Source: Pseudomonadota bacterium
Lineage (GTDB): Bacteria > Pseudomonadota > Gammaproteobacteria > Steroidobacterales > JBCBZW01
NCBI GenBank assembly: GCA_039193195.1
Contig: JBCCWS010000002.1
Coordinates: 310,001 to 374,000, forward strand
Direction: 5' to 3'
DNA: 64,000 nt
Positions 1 through 9,236 of the stretch are shown here, in pieces (within the stretch, counting starts at the first letter, position 1; each line of letters begins with the position of its first letter). Position numbers and translations under genes: made by a program. Under the pieces are notes generated by a model that saw only the letters and a program-made list of their open reading frames with translations, was not told the origin of the DNA and did no database searches.

Positions 1-801
1 CCCGGGTATGCCGAAGTACTGCTCCAGCACGAGACTGCCGCTGATCACTACCAGCGGGATCGAGAACACGACGCGGGTGACGATCGGGATAGCGCAGTTG
101 CGCAGGGCGTCGGCGGTGAGCACGCGGCTGGGGCTGGCGCCGTAGGCCCGGGCCGTACGCACGTAGTCTCGAGAGAGCTCCTCCACCAACACGGCTCGAT
201 AGAATCGCGCGTTGTAACCCACAGTGACGAACACGAGTGCTAGCGTGGGGACAGTGACGTAATACAAATAGTCGCCAATGCTATCCACGATCCACCCTTG
301 GACGGGGAACAGGTTAAGACCTTGCCGAGAGGAGAAGACCAGCTGAGCGAAGATCACTACGATCAGAAAGCTCACGCTCATGGCGCCGACCGCAGCCCCC
401 ATGAGTGCACGATCGGGCCACCGACCGCGATATCGCGCTGCGACTAACGCTACACCTAGGCCTAGCAGATTGCCCACAAGAAACCCCGGCAGTACCAGCT
501 CGACCGACACGGGCACCGTGCGCCTGAGAATGGCAGCTACCGGCTCGCCGTGAATCGAGGTACCGAGATCTAGGCGCACCAGATCCCCAAGGTAGCTGGC
601 ATAGCGGGTGAATAGAGGCCGGTCGTAGCCGAGCGAGTGGCGCAGCGCCTCAATTTCCTCAACCGTAGGGTTCTTTCCCGCTAGCACGAGCGACATGTCG
701 GGTCCAAAGAACACCATGAGGAGGAAGCTCAGGAACGTCACCCCCACCAACAGGGGAACGCTCGCAATCAGCCGACGCAGGAGAAAGACTCCTAGCCTCA
801 C
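1..801 (-). CDS. Peptide ABC transporter permease, OppB/DppB family (partial, C-terminus outside window)
   Basis: Inner-membrane permease subunit of a binding-protein-dependent peptide/oligopeptide importer. I translated 267 open codons from a GTG at 801 down to base 1 with no stop. The N-terminus (VRLGVFLLRRLIASVPLLVG) is the typical OppB first membrane segment, followed by the periplasmic stretch with LGYDRPLFTRY and LDLGTSI, further hydrophobic segments, and the cytoplasmic EAA-type loop (YVRTARAYGASPSRVL) that contacts the ATPase. The stop codon of the upstream binding-protein gene (806-808) lies only 4 bases before this start, so the two are one operon. ATG options upstream are blocked by stops. 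The remaining C-terminal segment and probably a second permease and ATPases lie left of the window. Confidence 0.9.
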   Translation of the reverse strand, partial: MRLGVFLLRRLIASVPLLVGVTFLSFLLMVFFGPDMSLVLAGKNPTVEEIEALRHSLGYDRPLFTRYASYLGDLVRLDLGTSIHGEPVAAILRRTVPVSVELVLPGFLVGNLLGLGVALVAARYRGRWPDRALMGAAVGAMSVSFLIVVIFAQLVFSSRQGLNLFPVQGWIVDSIGDYLYYVTVPTLALVFVTVGYNARFYRAVLVEELSRDYVRTARAYGASPSRVLTADALRNCAIPIVTRVVFSIPLVVISGSLVLEQYFGIPG

Positions 802-805
802 GTAC

Positions 806-2602
806 TCATTCGCCGAGTGCAGCGCGCGGGCGCGGGGTACCGAGGCTCACATACTTGAGGGAGAAGCCGCCAACGATGTTGCGGTCAGGAAAGTAGATCA
901 CCTCGTCATGCCACATGAGTAGTTGCGTGCGTGCAACGCCGGCGATGACAGCGCAGTCGTCCATCAGCATCTGATTCATCTCGCGAAAGATGGCAGTGCG
1001 TTGAGGCCCAGCTTCCATCGTGGAGGCAAGTTCGTAGAGTGCGTCGTAGTGATCGTTAGCGTAGTTCGCGTCGTTGGAGCCTGGCGCCCGGTTCGGGCCG
1101 TAGTAGGCTTGCAGCATGTTCTCAGCGTCCGGGTAGTCCAGGGACCAGGACTTGAAGGACATCATTAGCTCGCCGCTGCGAATGGCATTCGCAAAGTCCG
1201 CGAAGCTCCCGAATCTCTTAGGTAATACCTTGCTTAGCGGGAAGCCGATCTCGGCCACCCAAGCACGAAACTGCTCGAAGTATTGCTGCTGTGTGCTGGT
1301 GCCGTTGAAGCCGTAGACGATCTCTGGGAGATTGTCCTCGTGCCAATCACCTTGGCGAAGATACTCGCCGGCGCGTTCCGAGTCTCGCGTCGCGTAGGCG
1401 AGGCTCGCAGTCGGGTCGAACTCTGGAACAGTGGGTGGCAACACGCCCGAGAAAATCTCCGCCGTGCCATCGAAGTACGCTTCATTGCGCGCTTGCCAAT
1501 CGTACGCATTCACTAACGCACAGCGAAGTAGGCGGTTGCGTGCCTCACGTGCAGGATCCGCGTGATAGCCGATCTCGTCAAAATCGAAGTTGAAGGTGTG
1601 GTAAATGACCTCCGGTGCTGGCGTATTTAGCGCCCGGTACTCCAGCAGGCGGCCGTCGATGATCTCGCCGTCGCGATAAGCCTCTTCGATAGCGTCACGC
1701 GACGCGCGCGCGTAGTGCACCTCGTTGCCCTTTCGGAATGAGTTCCAGCGGGCCTGGTCTTCGGCGATGAACCAGATCTCTAGTCGGTCGATGAACGGTG
1801 GCGCCAGCCCCTCGATCGCCTCTAACCCGTACGCGCTGTGCAGCGTCTCGTCATACCCCTCGGTGTCCAGATGGACGGGTTCTTCACGGTAGGTAGGGTT
1901 GGCGAGGAGTACGGCTCGCTGAGCGTCGATGGATTCCAGTGTGAAGGGCCCGGAACCCACAGGGTGCACGCCGATTTGCTCGCCGTAGTAGTTCACGGCC
2001 TCCCGCGCCATCACGGCGGAGAACCCCTGAGCAAGCGTGTGCGTGAGCTGAGGGAATCGTTTGCTTAGGTGGATGCGCAACGTGTAGCGATCGACTGACT
2101 CTAAGCGGTCAACACGACCGCGCCAGAGCCAATCGCCCTGGGAGTTCGTGTCGGGGTCTAGTTGGCGCTCGATTGAGTAGACCACGTCTGCGGCGGTGAC
2201 TTCGCGCCCCTTGCCGTCGGCGAAGGCAGGGTCGTCGATGAAGTGCACGCCCTCGCGAATACGAATCGTGTAGGTCAGGCCATCGTCGGAGACCTCAGGC
2301 ATTGCCGTCGCCAGGTTCGGCTTCAGCTGGTAAGGGCGCGCCAGATAGCGATAGGCGTAGAGCGTGTCGAAGAGGTTGAGAACCAGATGGTTGGCATAAA
2401 CCGTTGCGGCGCGGGCCGGATCGACATTGTCGACCTTGTTGTCGAGCGCGTGACGGTAGATCCGCAGATCACTCTCTGTTGGCGCTTCGCTACAGGCACC
2501 GAGCCATGCGCAGGCGACCGCAAGTGCAGCCAGCACGGTGACTCGGCGGCGTCGGCCCCAGGCGGACCGTGGGGACTGCCCAAGGGTGGTGTCGGCAGGC
2601 AT
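806..2602 (-). CDS. ABC transporter substrate-binding lipoprotein, peptide/OppA family (SBP_bac_5)
   Basis: 598-residue extracytoplasmic solute-binding protein for a peptide-type ABC importer. The N-terminus has an Arg-rich stretch (about residues 16-20), a hydrophobic core and a lipobox ending in LGAC (Cys about 37), so it should be a lipid-anchored periplasmic protein. The body contains family hallmarks: a LNLFDTLY region near 75, the long central domain with HPVGSGPF, and LDYPDAENML near the C-terminal third. Size is slightly above the usual 500-550. It is the first gene of an operon with the permease that follows 4 bases later. Substrate (di-, oligopeptide or another compound) cannot be told from sequence. 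Confidence 0.9.
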   Translation of the reverse strand: MPADTTLGQSPRSAWGRRRRVTVLAALAVACAWLGACSEAPTESDLRIYRHALDNKVDNVDPARAATVYANHLVLNLFDTLYAYRYLARPYQLKPNLATAMPEVSDDGLTYTIRIREGVHFIDDPAFADGKGREVTAADVVYSIERQLDPDTNSQGDWLWRGRVDRLESVDRYTLRIHLSKRFPQLTHTLAQGFSAVMAREAVNYYGEQIGVHPVGSGPFTLESIDAQRAVLLANPTYREEPVHLDTEGYDETLHSAYGLEAIEGLAPPFIDRLEIWFIAEDQARWNSFRKGNEVHYARASRDAIEEAYRDGEIIDGRLLEYRALNTPAPEVIYHTFNFDFDEIGYHADPAREARNRLLRCALVNAYDWQARNEAYFDGTAEIFSGVLPPTVPEFDPTASLAYATRDSERAGEYLRQGDWHEDNLPEIVYGFNGTSTQQQYFEQFRAWVAEIGFPLSKVLPKRFGSFADFANAIRSGELMMSFKSWSLDYPDAENMLQAYYGPNRAPGSNDANYANDHYDALYELASTMEAGPQRTAIFREMNQMLMDDCAVIAGVARTQLLMWHDEVIYFPDRNIVGGFSLKYVSLGTPRPRAALGE

Positions 2603-2721
2603 GCAACTCGTTACAAGGCGAGAATTAGGAGCAGGTTAATCAATGCGCGGATGGCGAACAAGCACGCCAGGGCGCATCGCGGTACCGTTGCAAGGCATCC
2701 GGCTGACACCTGTGCTTCGAC

Positions 2722-3621
2722 ATGGAGAGGACCACGGTCTTGACGCGAGAACCTACGGCATTGGAACCGACCGCACCGCTGCTCAGGCGTGGGCTACTCA
2801 GTGCTGCCCTGCTCGCCGTGCTGGCCCTATCGATTTCGGGTGTACTCGATCGCCCCGCAGGGCGCTACGCGGAGGCTGCGCTGGCGCGCGCGATGGTGAC
2901 CTACGGCGTGGCGAGGAGTCTGAATGGCGTGATCTCCGTGGTGCAAGAGACGGAGGTGGCCTTGCAGCCAGCGGGGGTGGGGGTGACCCTGGCACCGGGT
3001 CAGTTGCTCGATCCAGTCAATGATCTCATCGAGCGATTCTCCTGGGTGATGCTCGCGAGCGGCGTAGCCCTCGGCATCGAGTCGGCGCTGTTGCGCATGG
3101 CCGCGTGGTGGCCCTTCGACCTAACGGTAGGGTTCGCCATCGCCCTGTTGCTCCTGGGCGTGTGGAAACCGAGCCTGGGCGCCCAACGGACTCGAGCCGT
3201 CGTGCAGCGGATCGCCCTCACGTTGCTCTTTACTCGCCTGGTCGTTCCTGCATTGCTGTTGGTCACCAGCGGTATCTCCGGCCTGTTCCTGCAGGCAGAG
3301 CAGGAACAGGCGACGCAAGTTCTGATGGATACGGCAGACGAGGTGGCTGTGCTGGCTCAGGAGGTGGAAGCCCAGGCCCATCCACCGACACCGCGGGACG
3401 AGTCTCTCCTCGAACGCCTCGGCAATTACGTGGGTGAGCGCTTTGCATCGCTCGACGTGGGGCAACGGATCGAGCGCGCCCGAGCGGTCCTCGGGGGGGC
3501 TGCCGCTCAGGTGGTCACGCTGACGGCGAGCTTCCTGTTGGAGACGGTGCTCATTCCTATCGTGCTGCTTTGGATCGCCTGGCGTGCCTTGTGTTGGAGC
3601 TTCATGCCTCTGCGCCGATAG
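2722..3621 (+). CDS. Hypothetical multi-pass membrane protein
   Basis: 299 residues, not recognised. Hydrophobic segments are visible at about 22-42, 108-128, 135-150, 165-195 and 262-290; the stretches between 43-105 and 196-255 are polar and the second is rich in Glu/Gln/Ala with coiled-coil character. The protein is divergent from the peptide-transporter operon and convergent with the secreted-protein gene at 3507-4259, whose 3' end overlaps it antisense by 115 bases. No catalytic motif is evident. Function is unknown; the overall look is of a small inner-membrane protein with a periplasmic or cytoplasmic helical domain. Confidence 0.7.
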   Translation: MERTTVLTREPTALEPTAPLLRRGLLSAALLAVLALSISGVLDRPAGRYAEAALARAMVTYGVARSLNGVISVVQETEVALQPAGVGVTLAPGQLLDPVNDLIERFSWVMLASGVALGIESALLRMAAWWPFDLTVGFAIALLLLGVWKPSLGAQRTRAVVQRIALTLLFTRLVVPALLLVTSGISGLFLQAEQEQATQVLMDTADEVAVLAQEVEAQAHPPTPRDESLLERLGNYVGERFASLDVGQRIERARAVLGGAAAQVVTLTASFLLETVLIPIVLLWIAWRALCWSFMPLRR

Positions 3622-4259
3622 GTCTGTGCGCGCCGCAGACCGAGCAGCCCTGCGAAGGCGCTGCCGAGCAGGGCCAGATTGCCCGGTAGGGGCACAGCGG
3701 CGATCTCCTGACCCACGTTCAAGGCGCCGTAGCTAGCTGTCGCGCCGCCGATCCATTCAAAGTCCGCGGGTGCACGTCCGCGACCCACCAGCTGCAAGGA
3801 GGTGCCGATCGCTGCGTCAGTGCCCTCGGCGACGCCGATATCCACGCTCAGCATCGTTGCCGCCGGGCCGTCCGTGGCGCTGAAACTCCCTTCGTAGCTC
3901 AGAAACTGCACCACCGTGGCGTCCGGGGCCACGAGGGCGATCCCATCGGGGCCGTTCTGCAGACCTGAAACTGCGAAGAACACGGTTCCGACGCCGTCAC
4001 TCTGCGCCTCGACGACGCCTTCGAGGACGATGGTCTCGTATACCGCCCCGTTGCTGCCGTTGTAGAGGGCGAGGGTCCAGTCCGCGAGGGATGTGCCGGC
4101 GGCGGCGAGCAGCTCCACGCCCTCGCCTTCGTCGCCGCCGGCGTTGTCGTAATGCAGCTCGTTGATGAAGGGCAAACTGGCGGCGGTTGCGCCGCTGGCC
4201 AGAAGGCCGAGCACTGGCGAGAGCAAAGAGGGTGCGATCCAACGGCTGTTGACTGACAT
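3507..4259 (-). CDS. Secreted protein, lamin-tail-like domain with PEP-CTERM/VPLPG-type sorting tail
   Basis: 250 residues. A signal peptide is visible (residues 1-26, ending in ATAA), then a segment beginning LPFINELHYDNAGGDEGEGVEL, which is typical of lamin-tail-like (LTD) extracellular domains with the E/V-ELL strand pattern. Near residue 190 comes VPLPGN followed by a hydrophobic run and RR, i.e. the pattern of a PEP-CTERM/VPLP exosortase sorting signal. Oddly about 40 basic residues follow that signal, whereas these tails normally end at the Arg cluster; this extra part is encoded in the antisense overlap with the gene at 2722-3621. Exact function unknown; likely exported and processed at the membrane if the tail is functional. 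Confidence 0.7.
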   Translation of the reverse strand: MSVNSRWIAPSLLSPVLGLLASGATAASLPFINELHYDNAGGDEGEGVELLAAAGTSLADWTLALYNGSNGAVYETIVLEGVVEAQSDGVGTVFFAVSGLQNGPDGIALVAPDATVVQFLSYEGSFSATDGPAATMLSVDIGVAEGTDAAIGTSLQLVGRGRAPADFEWIGGATASYGALNVGQEIAAVPLPGNLALLGSAFAGLLGLRRAQTYRRRGMKLQHKARQAIQSSTIGMSTVSNRKLAVSVTT

Positions 4260-4399
4260 GGGCGAACTCCATGGGTGGTGATCGGGTAAATGTCAGTTTG
4301 CGTGAGGGGCTCGGCGACTCGAGTCCACGAAAGTCGTGCCGTTGGGGAGAAAGTCGATGCGGACGTCCGAGTGCTGAGGAATGTCGCTTAGCGAACGTT

Positions 4400-5425
4400 C
4401 TAGGTGGCTGCGCGCTTGTTGTGTTCGGCATCGCTGGTGAGCATCTCGCGCAGGCGCTTCACGGCTAAGCGATTAGTCTCCTCCAGTGATTCCTCATCGG
4501 AGGTGACCAACGGTGGCTTACGACGCAGCAGCTCCCAGCTGTCGTTTTGCAGGACCTTCTGCAGGAAGCGCGCGTTCTTCACGATAGCATCGAGATAGGG
4601 ATTCTCACCGTCGAACCACGCCTCGAACAGGTGGTAGGAGCGGTTGAACTCGCTATTCAAGCGATCGCGGAAGATCTGCTCGAAGAACTTCGGAGTTTCC
4701 TTGAGCAGGTCGTGGCCAGAGCGGAACTGCATGGCCGCGCCGTCCTTACCATCGCCGACTAGGCCGCCGAGGACAAACTCTGGGAACAGGCGATCACGAC
4801 ACTTCTCTAGGTAGCAGCGGTCAGCCATCTGCGCCATGAGATCCGCGGTGCCCAGGAGATTGCCGACCACTCGGAATCGGGGATCGGTGAACGCATCATC
4901 GTCCGGTGTCGCCTCGTAGCCCGTCATGTGAACGATGTAGTTGGCGGCCACGGCGTACTCGGCGAGGCCGACCCCCACCAGATAGCCCTCGACGAACTGG
5001 GCGCCGCGTGAGACGTGGGTGGTGGTGTACTCGGCCCCTGAGGTGCCGCGGTCACCGGCGCGCAGGATGTAGCCTGAGTCATGGAACAGGGCGCAGGTGA
5101 CCCCGACCATCGCCAGACGACTGCCGAAGCACTCCTCCCCTTTGTGCGTGCGATCGTGTCCACCGATGAGCCGCGCCATGGCGAGGGTCATGTCGAGCGT
5201 ATGCTGCATGTCGTGGTAGACGGTCTTGCAGCCCCGGTAGCCGGCGACCTCGCCGCGGAAGATCTGTTCGAAGTCGTCGAAGGCTCGCGTGAGCAAGCTC
5301 AGATCGCTGTGCGGATAGAGCTCTTGGAGGATCTGGCTGACGGCCGTACGAACGGCTGGGGCCGAACTCACCTTGACGGTGCCGGTCACGTCCATTTCGT
5401 TGCCGAATTGCCTGGGTGTATCCAA
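4400..5425 (-). CDS. HD-domain metal-dependent phosphohydrolase, cyclic-nucleotide-phosphodiesterase-like
   Basis: 341 residues. The pattern YHDMQHTLDM at about 70-79 and ALFHDSGY with the HD pair at 115-116 resembles the class I cyclic nucleotide phosphodiesterase fold (YHN..H..DV then HD), so hydrolysis of a phosphate ester or cyclic nucleotide is likely. No GGDEF, EAL or GAF domain is attached. An alternative start at Met11 (5395) is equally plausible, since the first ten residues are poorly structured. The gene is separated by 171 bases from prlC upstream, a gap that holds a perfect 12-base inverted repeat. Substrate is unknown. Confidence 0.75.
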   Translation of the reverse strand: MDTPRQFGNEMDVTGTVKVSSAPAVRTAVSQILQELYPHSDLSLLTRAFDDFEQIFRGEVAGYRGCKTVYHDMQHTLDMTLAMARLIGGHDRTHKGEECFGSRLAMVGVTCALFHDSGYILRAGDRGTSGAEYTTTHVSRGAQFVEGYLVGVGLAEYAVAANYIVHMTGYEATPDDDAFTDPRFRVVGNLLGTADLMAQMADRCYLEKCRDRLFPEFVLGGLVGDGKDGAAMQFRSGHDLLKETPKFFEQIFRDRLNSEFNRSYHLFEAWFDGENPYLDAIVKNARFLQKVLQNDSWELLRRKPPLVTSDEESLEETNRLAVKRLREMLTSDAEHNKRAAT

Positions 5426-5512
5426 CGAGAGTCCTGAGGTGTGCCGCTGCGCTGAGGTGGACCCGTTCGGCGCGAAAGTCTATGTAACCACGAAGCCTAC
5501 GATCCGCTTTCT

Positions 5513-5544
5513 GGTGAAACTGTGTGCTCTGTCACAGTTTCACC
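5513..5544. repeat. Perfect 12-base inverted repeat upstream of the HD phosphohydrolase gene
   Basis: GGTGAAACTGTG (5513-5524), 8-base loop, then CACAGTTTCACC (5533-5544), a perfect match. It lies between prlC (ending 5597) and the HD gene (starting 5425 or 5395), both on the minus strand. No T-run follows on the minus strand, so an operator or RNA structure is more likely than a terminator. Confidence 0.7.
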
Positions 5545-5596
5545 GCACCTGGGGGATGGTGCGCAAGTGTGGTTCGGCTCAAATACAGGCCTTTCC

Positions 5597-7669
5597 CTAG
5601 TTGGCGAGCCCGCTGTGGCGCAGCAAGGCATCAGCCGTAGGCGGTCGTCCACGAAAGCCGACAAAGGCCTCCATCGCGTCGCGGGTACCGCCAACCTCTA
5701 GCACGTTTTCCAGCCAGCGTTGACCCGTGGGCACGTTTAACACCCCTTCCTCCTCGAAGGCCGAGTAGGCGTCGGCGGAGAGTACTTCGGCCCATTTGTA
5801 GCTGTAGTAGCCGGCTGCGTAGCCGCCCGCGAAGATATGGGAGAAGCTGCAGGGGAAGCGGTTGAAATCCGGTACGGGCACAACCGAAACGGCATCGCGT
5901 ACAGCGCTCAAGGTGCGGCCGATAGAGCGCTCCTCTTCGCCATTGTTGGGCGCTGCCTGCGCATGCAAGCGCATGTCGAACAGGGCGAACTCTAGCTGGC
6001 GAAGCATCGCCATGCCGGCATTGAAGGTGCGTGAGGCGATCAGACGATCGAGCAACTCCTCGGTCAAGGGCTCTCCGGTCTCGACGTGTCCACTGATCAT
6101 CCCAATCACCTCGCGATCCCACACGAAGTTCTCGAGAAACTGACTCGGTAGCTCCACAGCATCCCACGGCACGCCGTTGATGCCGGAGTGGCTGGGGTAG
6201 GCGACCCGGGTCATCATGTGGTGCAGGGAGTGGCCGAACTCGTGGAATAGGGTGAGCACTTCGCTGTGGGACAGCTGCGCTGGCTGGTCGCCGTTCGGCG
6301 GGGTGAAGTTGCAGACGAGGTAGGCGACGGGTAGCTCCGTGTGGCCCTCCAGCTCCGCGCGCACCACGCAGGTGTCCATCCAGGCGCCGCTGCGCTTGTC
6401 GGGGCGCACGAATAGGTCGACGTAGAAACCGCCCCGCGCCTTGCCGTCGGCATCTTCCAGCACGTAGTAGCGGGCGTCCTCGTGCCAGCAGCGCACCCTC
6501 GGATCGTGGCGTATGCGTATGTCGAACAGCTTGCCGACCAGATCGAACATACCCTGCACCACCCTCTCCAGCGGGAAGTAGGGGCGCAGGATTTCATCGC
6601 TGATGTCGAATCGTTGACGACGCACCTGTTCCGCCACCCAGGCGACGTCCCAAGCCTCGAGTGTGCGCCCGGCGTGGGTTTCCAGAGAGCGGAACTCGCT
6701 GCGCCCGGCAGGCAGGCTTCGGGCGGCCAGGTCCTCAAGGAAGTCGATGACCTGATCAACCGTGTCGGCCATTTTGGTAGCGAGGGAGTAATCGGCAAAG
6801 GTGTCGAAGCCGGTGATCGATGCGATCTCGCTACGCAGGCGGAGGATCTTCCCCATAAGTGGAGTGTTGTCCCACTGACCAGCGTGCGGACCCGCGTCCG
6901 AAGCTCGTGTCGACCAGGCTTCGTAGAAGAGCTTGCGCAGCGCCTCGCTATTGGCGTGTTTGACGATAGTCTGGTAGGTGGGCAGGTCGAGTACGAAGCG
7001 CCACCCGGGTCCGTCACTGGCGGCCGCTGCCTGCTCCGCTGCGCGGGTGATTGCGTGTGCCGGTAGACCGTCTAGCTCACGCTCGTCAGTGACCACGTGG
7101 AAGAACGTGTTGGTGGCGTCCAGCACGTTTTCTTCGAAGCGCGACTGGGCAGCGGTGAGATCCCGCATCAGATCGCTGAAGCGGGCTTTGCTGGCCGCGG
7201 GCAGGTCCACGCCGCTCAGGTGGAAATCGCGCACCGCGTCCTCCACTAAGCGATGTTGATCGCTGGCTAGAACACCGCCCTCGGCGCGATCACGCTCCAG
7301 CACCTCCTTGTAGAGCGTGCAGAGCGCTACGTTCTGCTGCAGCTCGGTCTCGTAGGCCGTGAGCTTTGCGAGGCATGCGTTGTAGGCTGCGCGCATGGCG
7401 GAGGTGTTCATCACCGCGTTCAGGTGGCTTATCGGCGACCAGACGCGGCCGAGCTGTTGCCGCGCCCTCTCCAGGGGCACTACTACCCGCGCGAACAGCG
7501 TGCGCGCGTCATCGCCCGTCGGGTTCAAGGTTTCAAGTTCAGCAATCAGCGAACGGTTGCGCTGAAGTTGGTGATCTACTGCCGGAATCGCGTGCTCCGC
7601 CTCGATACGCTGAAAGTCGGGCAAGGCGTCGATTTGCAGCAGCGGGTTCGCTTGGGGACTGGTGGTCAT
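5597..7669 (-). CDS. prlC: Oligopeptidase A (M3 family zinc metallopeptidase)
   Basis: 690 residues, the usual length for PrlC/OpdA. This cytosolic zinc peptidase cleaves short peptides, including signal peptide remnants. The HEFGH zinc motif is at 476-480 (LFHEFGHSLHHMM), and the downstream family block with ELPSQFLENFVW supplies the third zinc ligand region. The C-terminal GGYAAGYYSYKWAEVL block, which lines the active site in M3 enzymes, is intact. The gene is divergent from glutathione reductase; the 151-base gap between them should contain both promoters. Close to the peptide importer, so peptide uptake and breakdown lie near each other, though not in one operon. Confidence 0.96.
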   Translation of the reverse strand: MTTSPQANPLLQIDALPDFQRIEAEHAIPAVDHQLQRNRSLIAELETLNPTGDDARTLFARVVVPLERARQQLGRVWSPISHLNAVMNTSAMRAAYNACLAKLTAYETELQQNVALCTLYKEVLERDRAEGGVLASDQHRLVEDAVRDFHLSGVDLPAASKARFSDLMRDLTAAQSRFEENVLDATNTFFHVVTDERELDGLPAHAITRAAEQAAAASDGPGWRFVLDLPTYQTIVKHANSEALRKLFYEAWSTRASDAGPHAGQWDNTPLMGKILRLRSEIASITGFDTFADYSLATKMADTVDQVIDFLEDLAARSLPAGRSEFRSLETHAGRTLEAWDVAWVAEQVRRQRFDISDEILRPYFPLERVVQGMFDLVGKLFDIRIRHDPRVRCWHEDARYYVLEDADGKARGGFYVDLFVRPDKRSGAWMDTCVVRAELEGHTELPVAYLVCNFTPPNGDQPAQLSHSEVLTLFHEFGHSLHHMMTRVAYPSHSGINGVPWDAVELPSQFLENFVWDREVIGMISGHVETGEPLTEELLDRLIASRTFNAGMAMLRQLEFALFDMRLHAQAAPNNGEEERSIGRTLSAVRDAVSVVPVPDFNRFPCSFSHIFAGGYAAGYYSYKWAEVLSADAYSAFEEEGVLNVPTGQRWLENVLEVGGTRDAMEAFVGFRGRPPTADALLRHSGLAN

Positions 7670-7820
7670 GCTCTGCGCCTATCGTTGTGATCACGCGCGC
7701 ACGCGGGGATGGGTGTAGGCTGTTGCGCCTTCGATTGGTCCGACCTAACCCACGCAGTGTAGCGCGCCACCTATCGCTTGGCGCCTAGGTGTCGGCAAAA
7801 CATTCTCGGAGAACAAATTC

Positions 7821-9176
7821 ATGACGGCGGAAACCTACGATCTGATCGTTATTGGCGGCGGCAGCGGGGGTCTGGCCTGTGCCCAGCGCGCGGCGCGCCG
7901 AGGTGCTCGCGTTGTGGCCATCGAGGGTGGGCGGCTCGGCGGTACCTGCGTCAACGTTGGCTGCGTGCCGAAAAAAGTCATGTGGCACGCATCCGACCTC
8001 GCTCATCAGCTACACGAATCTGCCGGCTACGGCTTTTCCGTCGACAGTCTGACCCACGATTGGGCTGCGCTGAAGACTGGTCGTGACGCCTACGTGACGC
8101 GCCTCAACGGCATCTACGCCAACAATTTGGCGAAGTTGGAGATTGAGACGGTCAACGGTTGGGGACGGCTGATCGATGCGCGCACGGTGGAGGCCGCAGG
8201 CCGGACCTTCACCGCGCCGCACATTGTATTGGCCACCGGTGGACGGCCGCGCGTGCCGACGATCCCGGGGGCCGAGTTGGGCATTACGTCCGACGGATTC
8301 TTCGAGCTGACCGAACGCCCTCAGCGCGTCGTGGTCGCGGGCTCCGGCTACATCGCCGTGGAACTTGCCGGGGTGCTCGCGGGCCTCGGTAGCCAGGTGA
8401 GCTTGATGGTGCGCTACGACGGTGTACTGCGCGAATTCGACCCGTTGATCCGCGAGCACCTGGCGGATGAGTTGCGCCGCGCGGGGGTCGAGCTATGCAC
8501 CCACAGCGCTGTCCAACGGGTGAGCGCTGACGCGAACGGCAAACGAACGGTCACGGTCTCCGACGGCAGTCAGGTGGAGGGTGTCGATTGCCTGCTATGG
8601 GCCATCGGCCGCGAACCGCTAGTTGATGGCCTCGGTCTGGAGGCGGCCGGTATCGAGACTGGCGAGGCAGGGGTGATCCTCACTGACGCCTACCAGAACA
8701 CCAACGTCGAGGGCATCTACGCGATCGGTGACGTGAGCGGTCGGGTGGAGCTTACGCCGGTGGCGATTGCCGCGGGCCGTCGCTTGGCGGACAGGGTTTT
8801 CGGCAACATGCCGGAGCGCAAGCTCGACTACGAAAACATCGCCACCGTCGTCTTCTCGCACCCACCGATCGGCACCGTCGGCTTGACCGAGGTGGAAGCG
8901 CACGCGCGCTGTGGAGAGGAGAATGTGAAGGTCTACAAGGCTGTGTTCACGCCTATGTTCAACCACCTCACGGACACCAAGCCGAAGACCGCGATGAAGC
9001 TCGTTACCGTCGGTGAGCAAGAGAGGGTGGTGGGCGTGCATGTGATCGGGCCGGGAGCCGACGAGATGATGCAGGGGTTTGCCGTGGCCGTGCGCATGGG
9101 GGCGACCAAGCGGGACTTCGACGATACGGTAGCCATCCACCCGACAGCCGCGGAAGAGCTGGTCACGATGACCTAG
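7821..9176 (+). CDS. gor: Glutathione-disulfide reductase
   Basis: 451 residues. FAD and NADPH-dependent flavoenzyme reducing glutathione disulfide in the cytoplasm. The FAD-binding GGGSGG is at 12-17, the redox pair is in [13 protein letters not shown] with Cys43 and Cys48, the NADPH-binding fold begins at [14 protein letters not shown] (about 172-185), a second FAD motif is IYAIGDVSG, and the C-terminal catalytic HPTAAEE has His440 and Glu445. All catalytic features are present and the length is standard. The protein reads as glutathione reductase rather than mercuric or dihydrolipoamide reductase because of the VNVGCVPKK and C-terminal HPT signatures. Confidence 0.95.
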   Translation: MTAETYDLIVIGGGSGGLACAQRAARRGARVVAIEGGRLGGTCVNVGCVPKKVMWHASDLAHQLHESAGYGFSVDSLTHDWAALKTGRDAYVTRLNGIYANNLAKLEIETVNGWGRLIDARTVEAAGRTFTAPHIVLATGGRPRVPTIPGAELGITSDGFFELTERPQRVVVAGSGYIAVELAGVLAGLGSQVSLMVRYDGVLREFDPLIREHLADELRRAGVELCTHSAVQRVSADANGKRTVTVSDGSQVEGVDCLLWAIGREPLVDGLGLEAAGIETGEAGVILTDAYQNTNVEGIYAIGDVSGRVELTPVAIAAGRRLADRVFGNMPERKLDYENIATVVFSHPPIGTVGLTEVEAHARCGEENVKVYKAVFTPMFNHLTDTKPKTAMKLVTVGEQERVVGVHVIGPGADEMMQGFAVAVRMGATKRDFDDTVAIHPTAAEELVTMT

Positions 9177-9199
9177 GGAACCGGGTGGCGGGATGGCGA

Positions 9200-9227
9200 G
9201 GCGCGGGCTCCGTGGCGAACCCGCGCC
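9200..9227. terminator. GC-rich hairpin between convergent gor and the small gene at 9237-9644
   Basis: GGCGCGGG (9200-9207) pairs perfectly with CCCGCGCC (9220-9227). It lies in the 60-base gap between two convergent genes, where a bidirectional terminator is expected. No clear T-run follows on either strand, so it may be a weak or factor-dependent terminator. Confidence 0.4.
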
Positions 9228-9236
9228 CGGCGCGAC

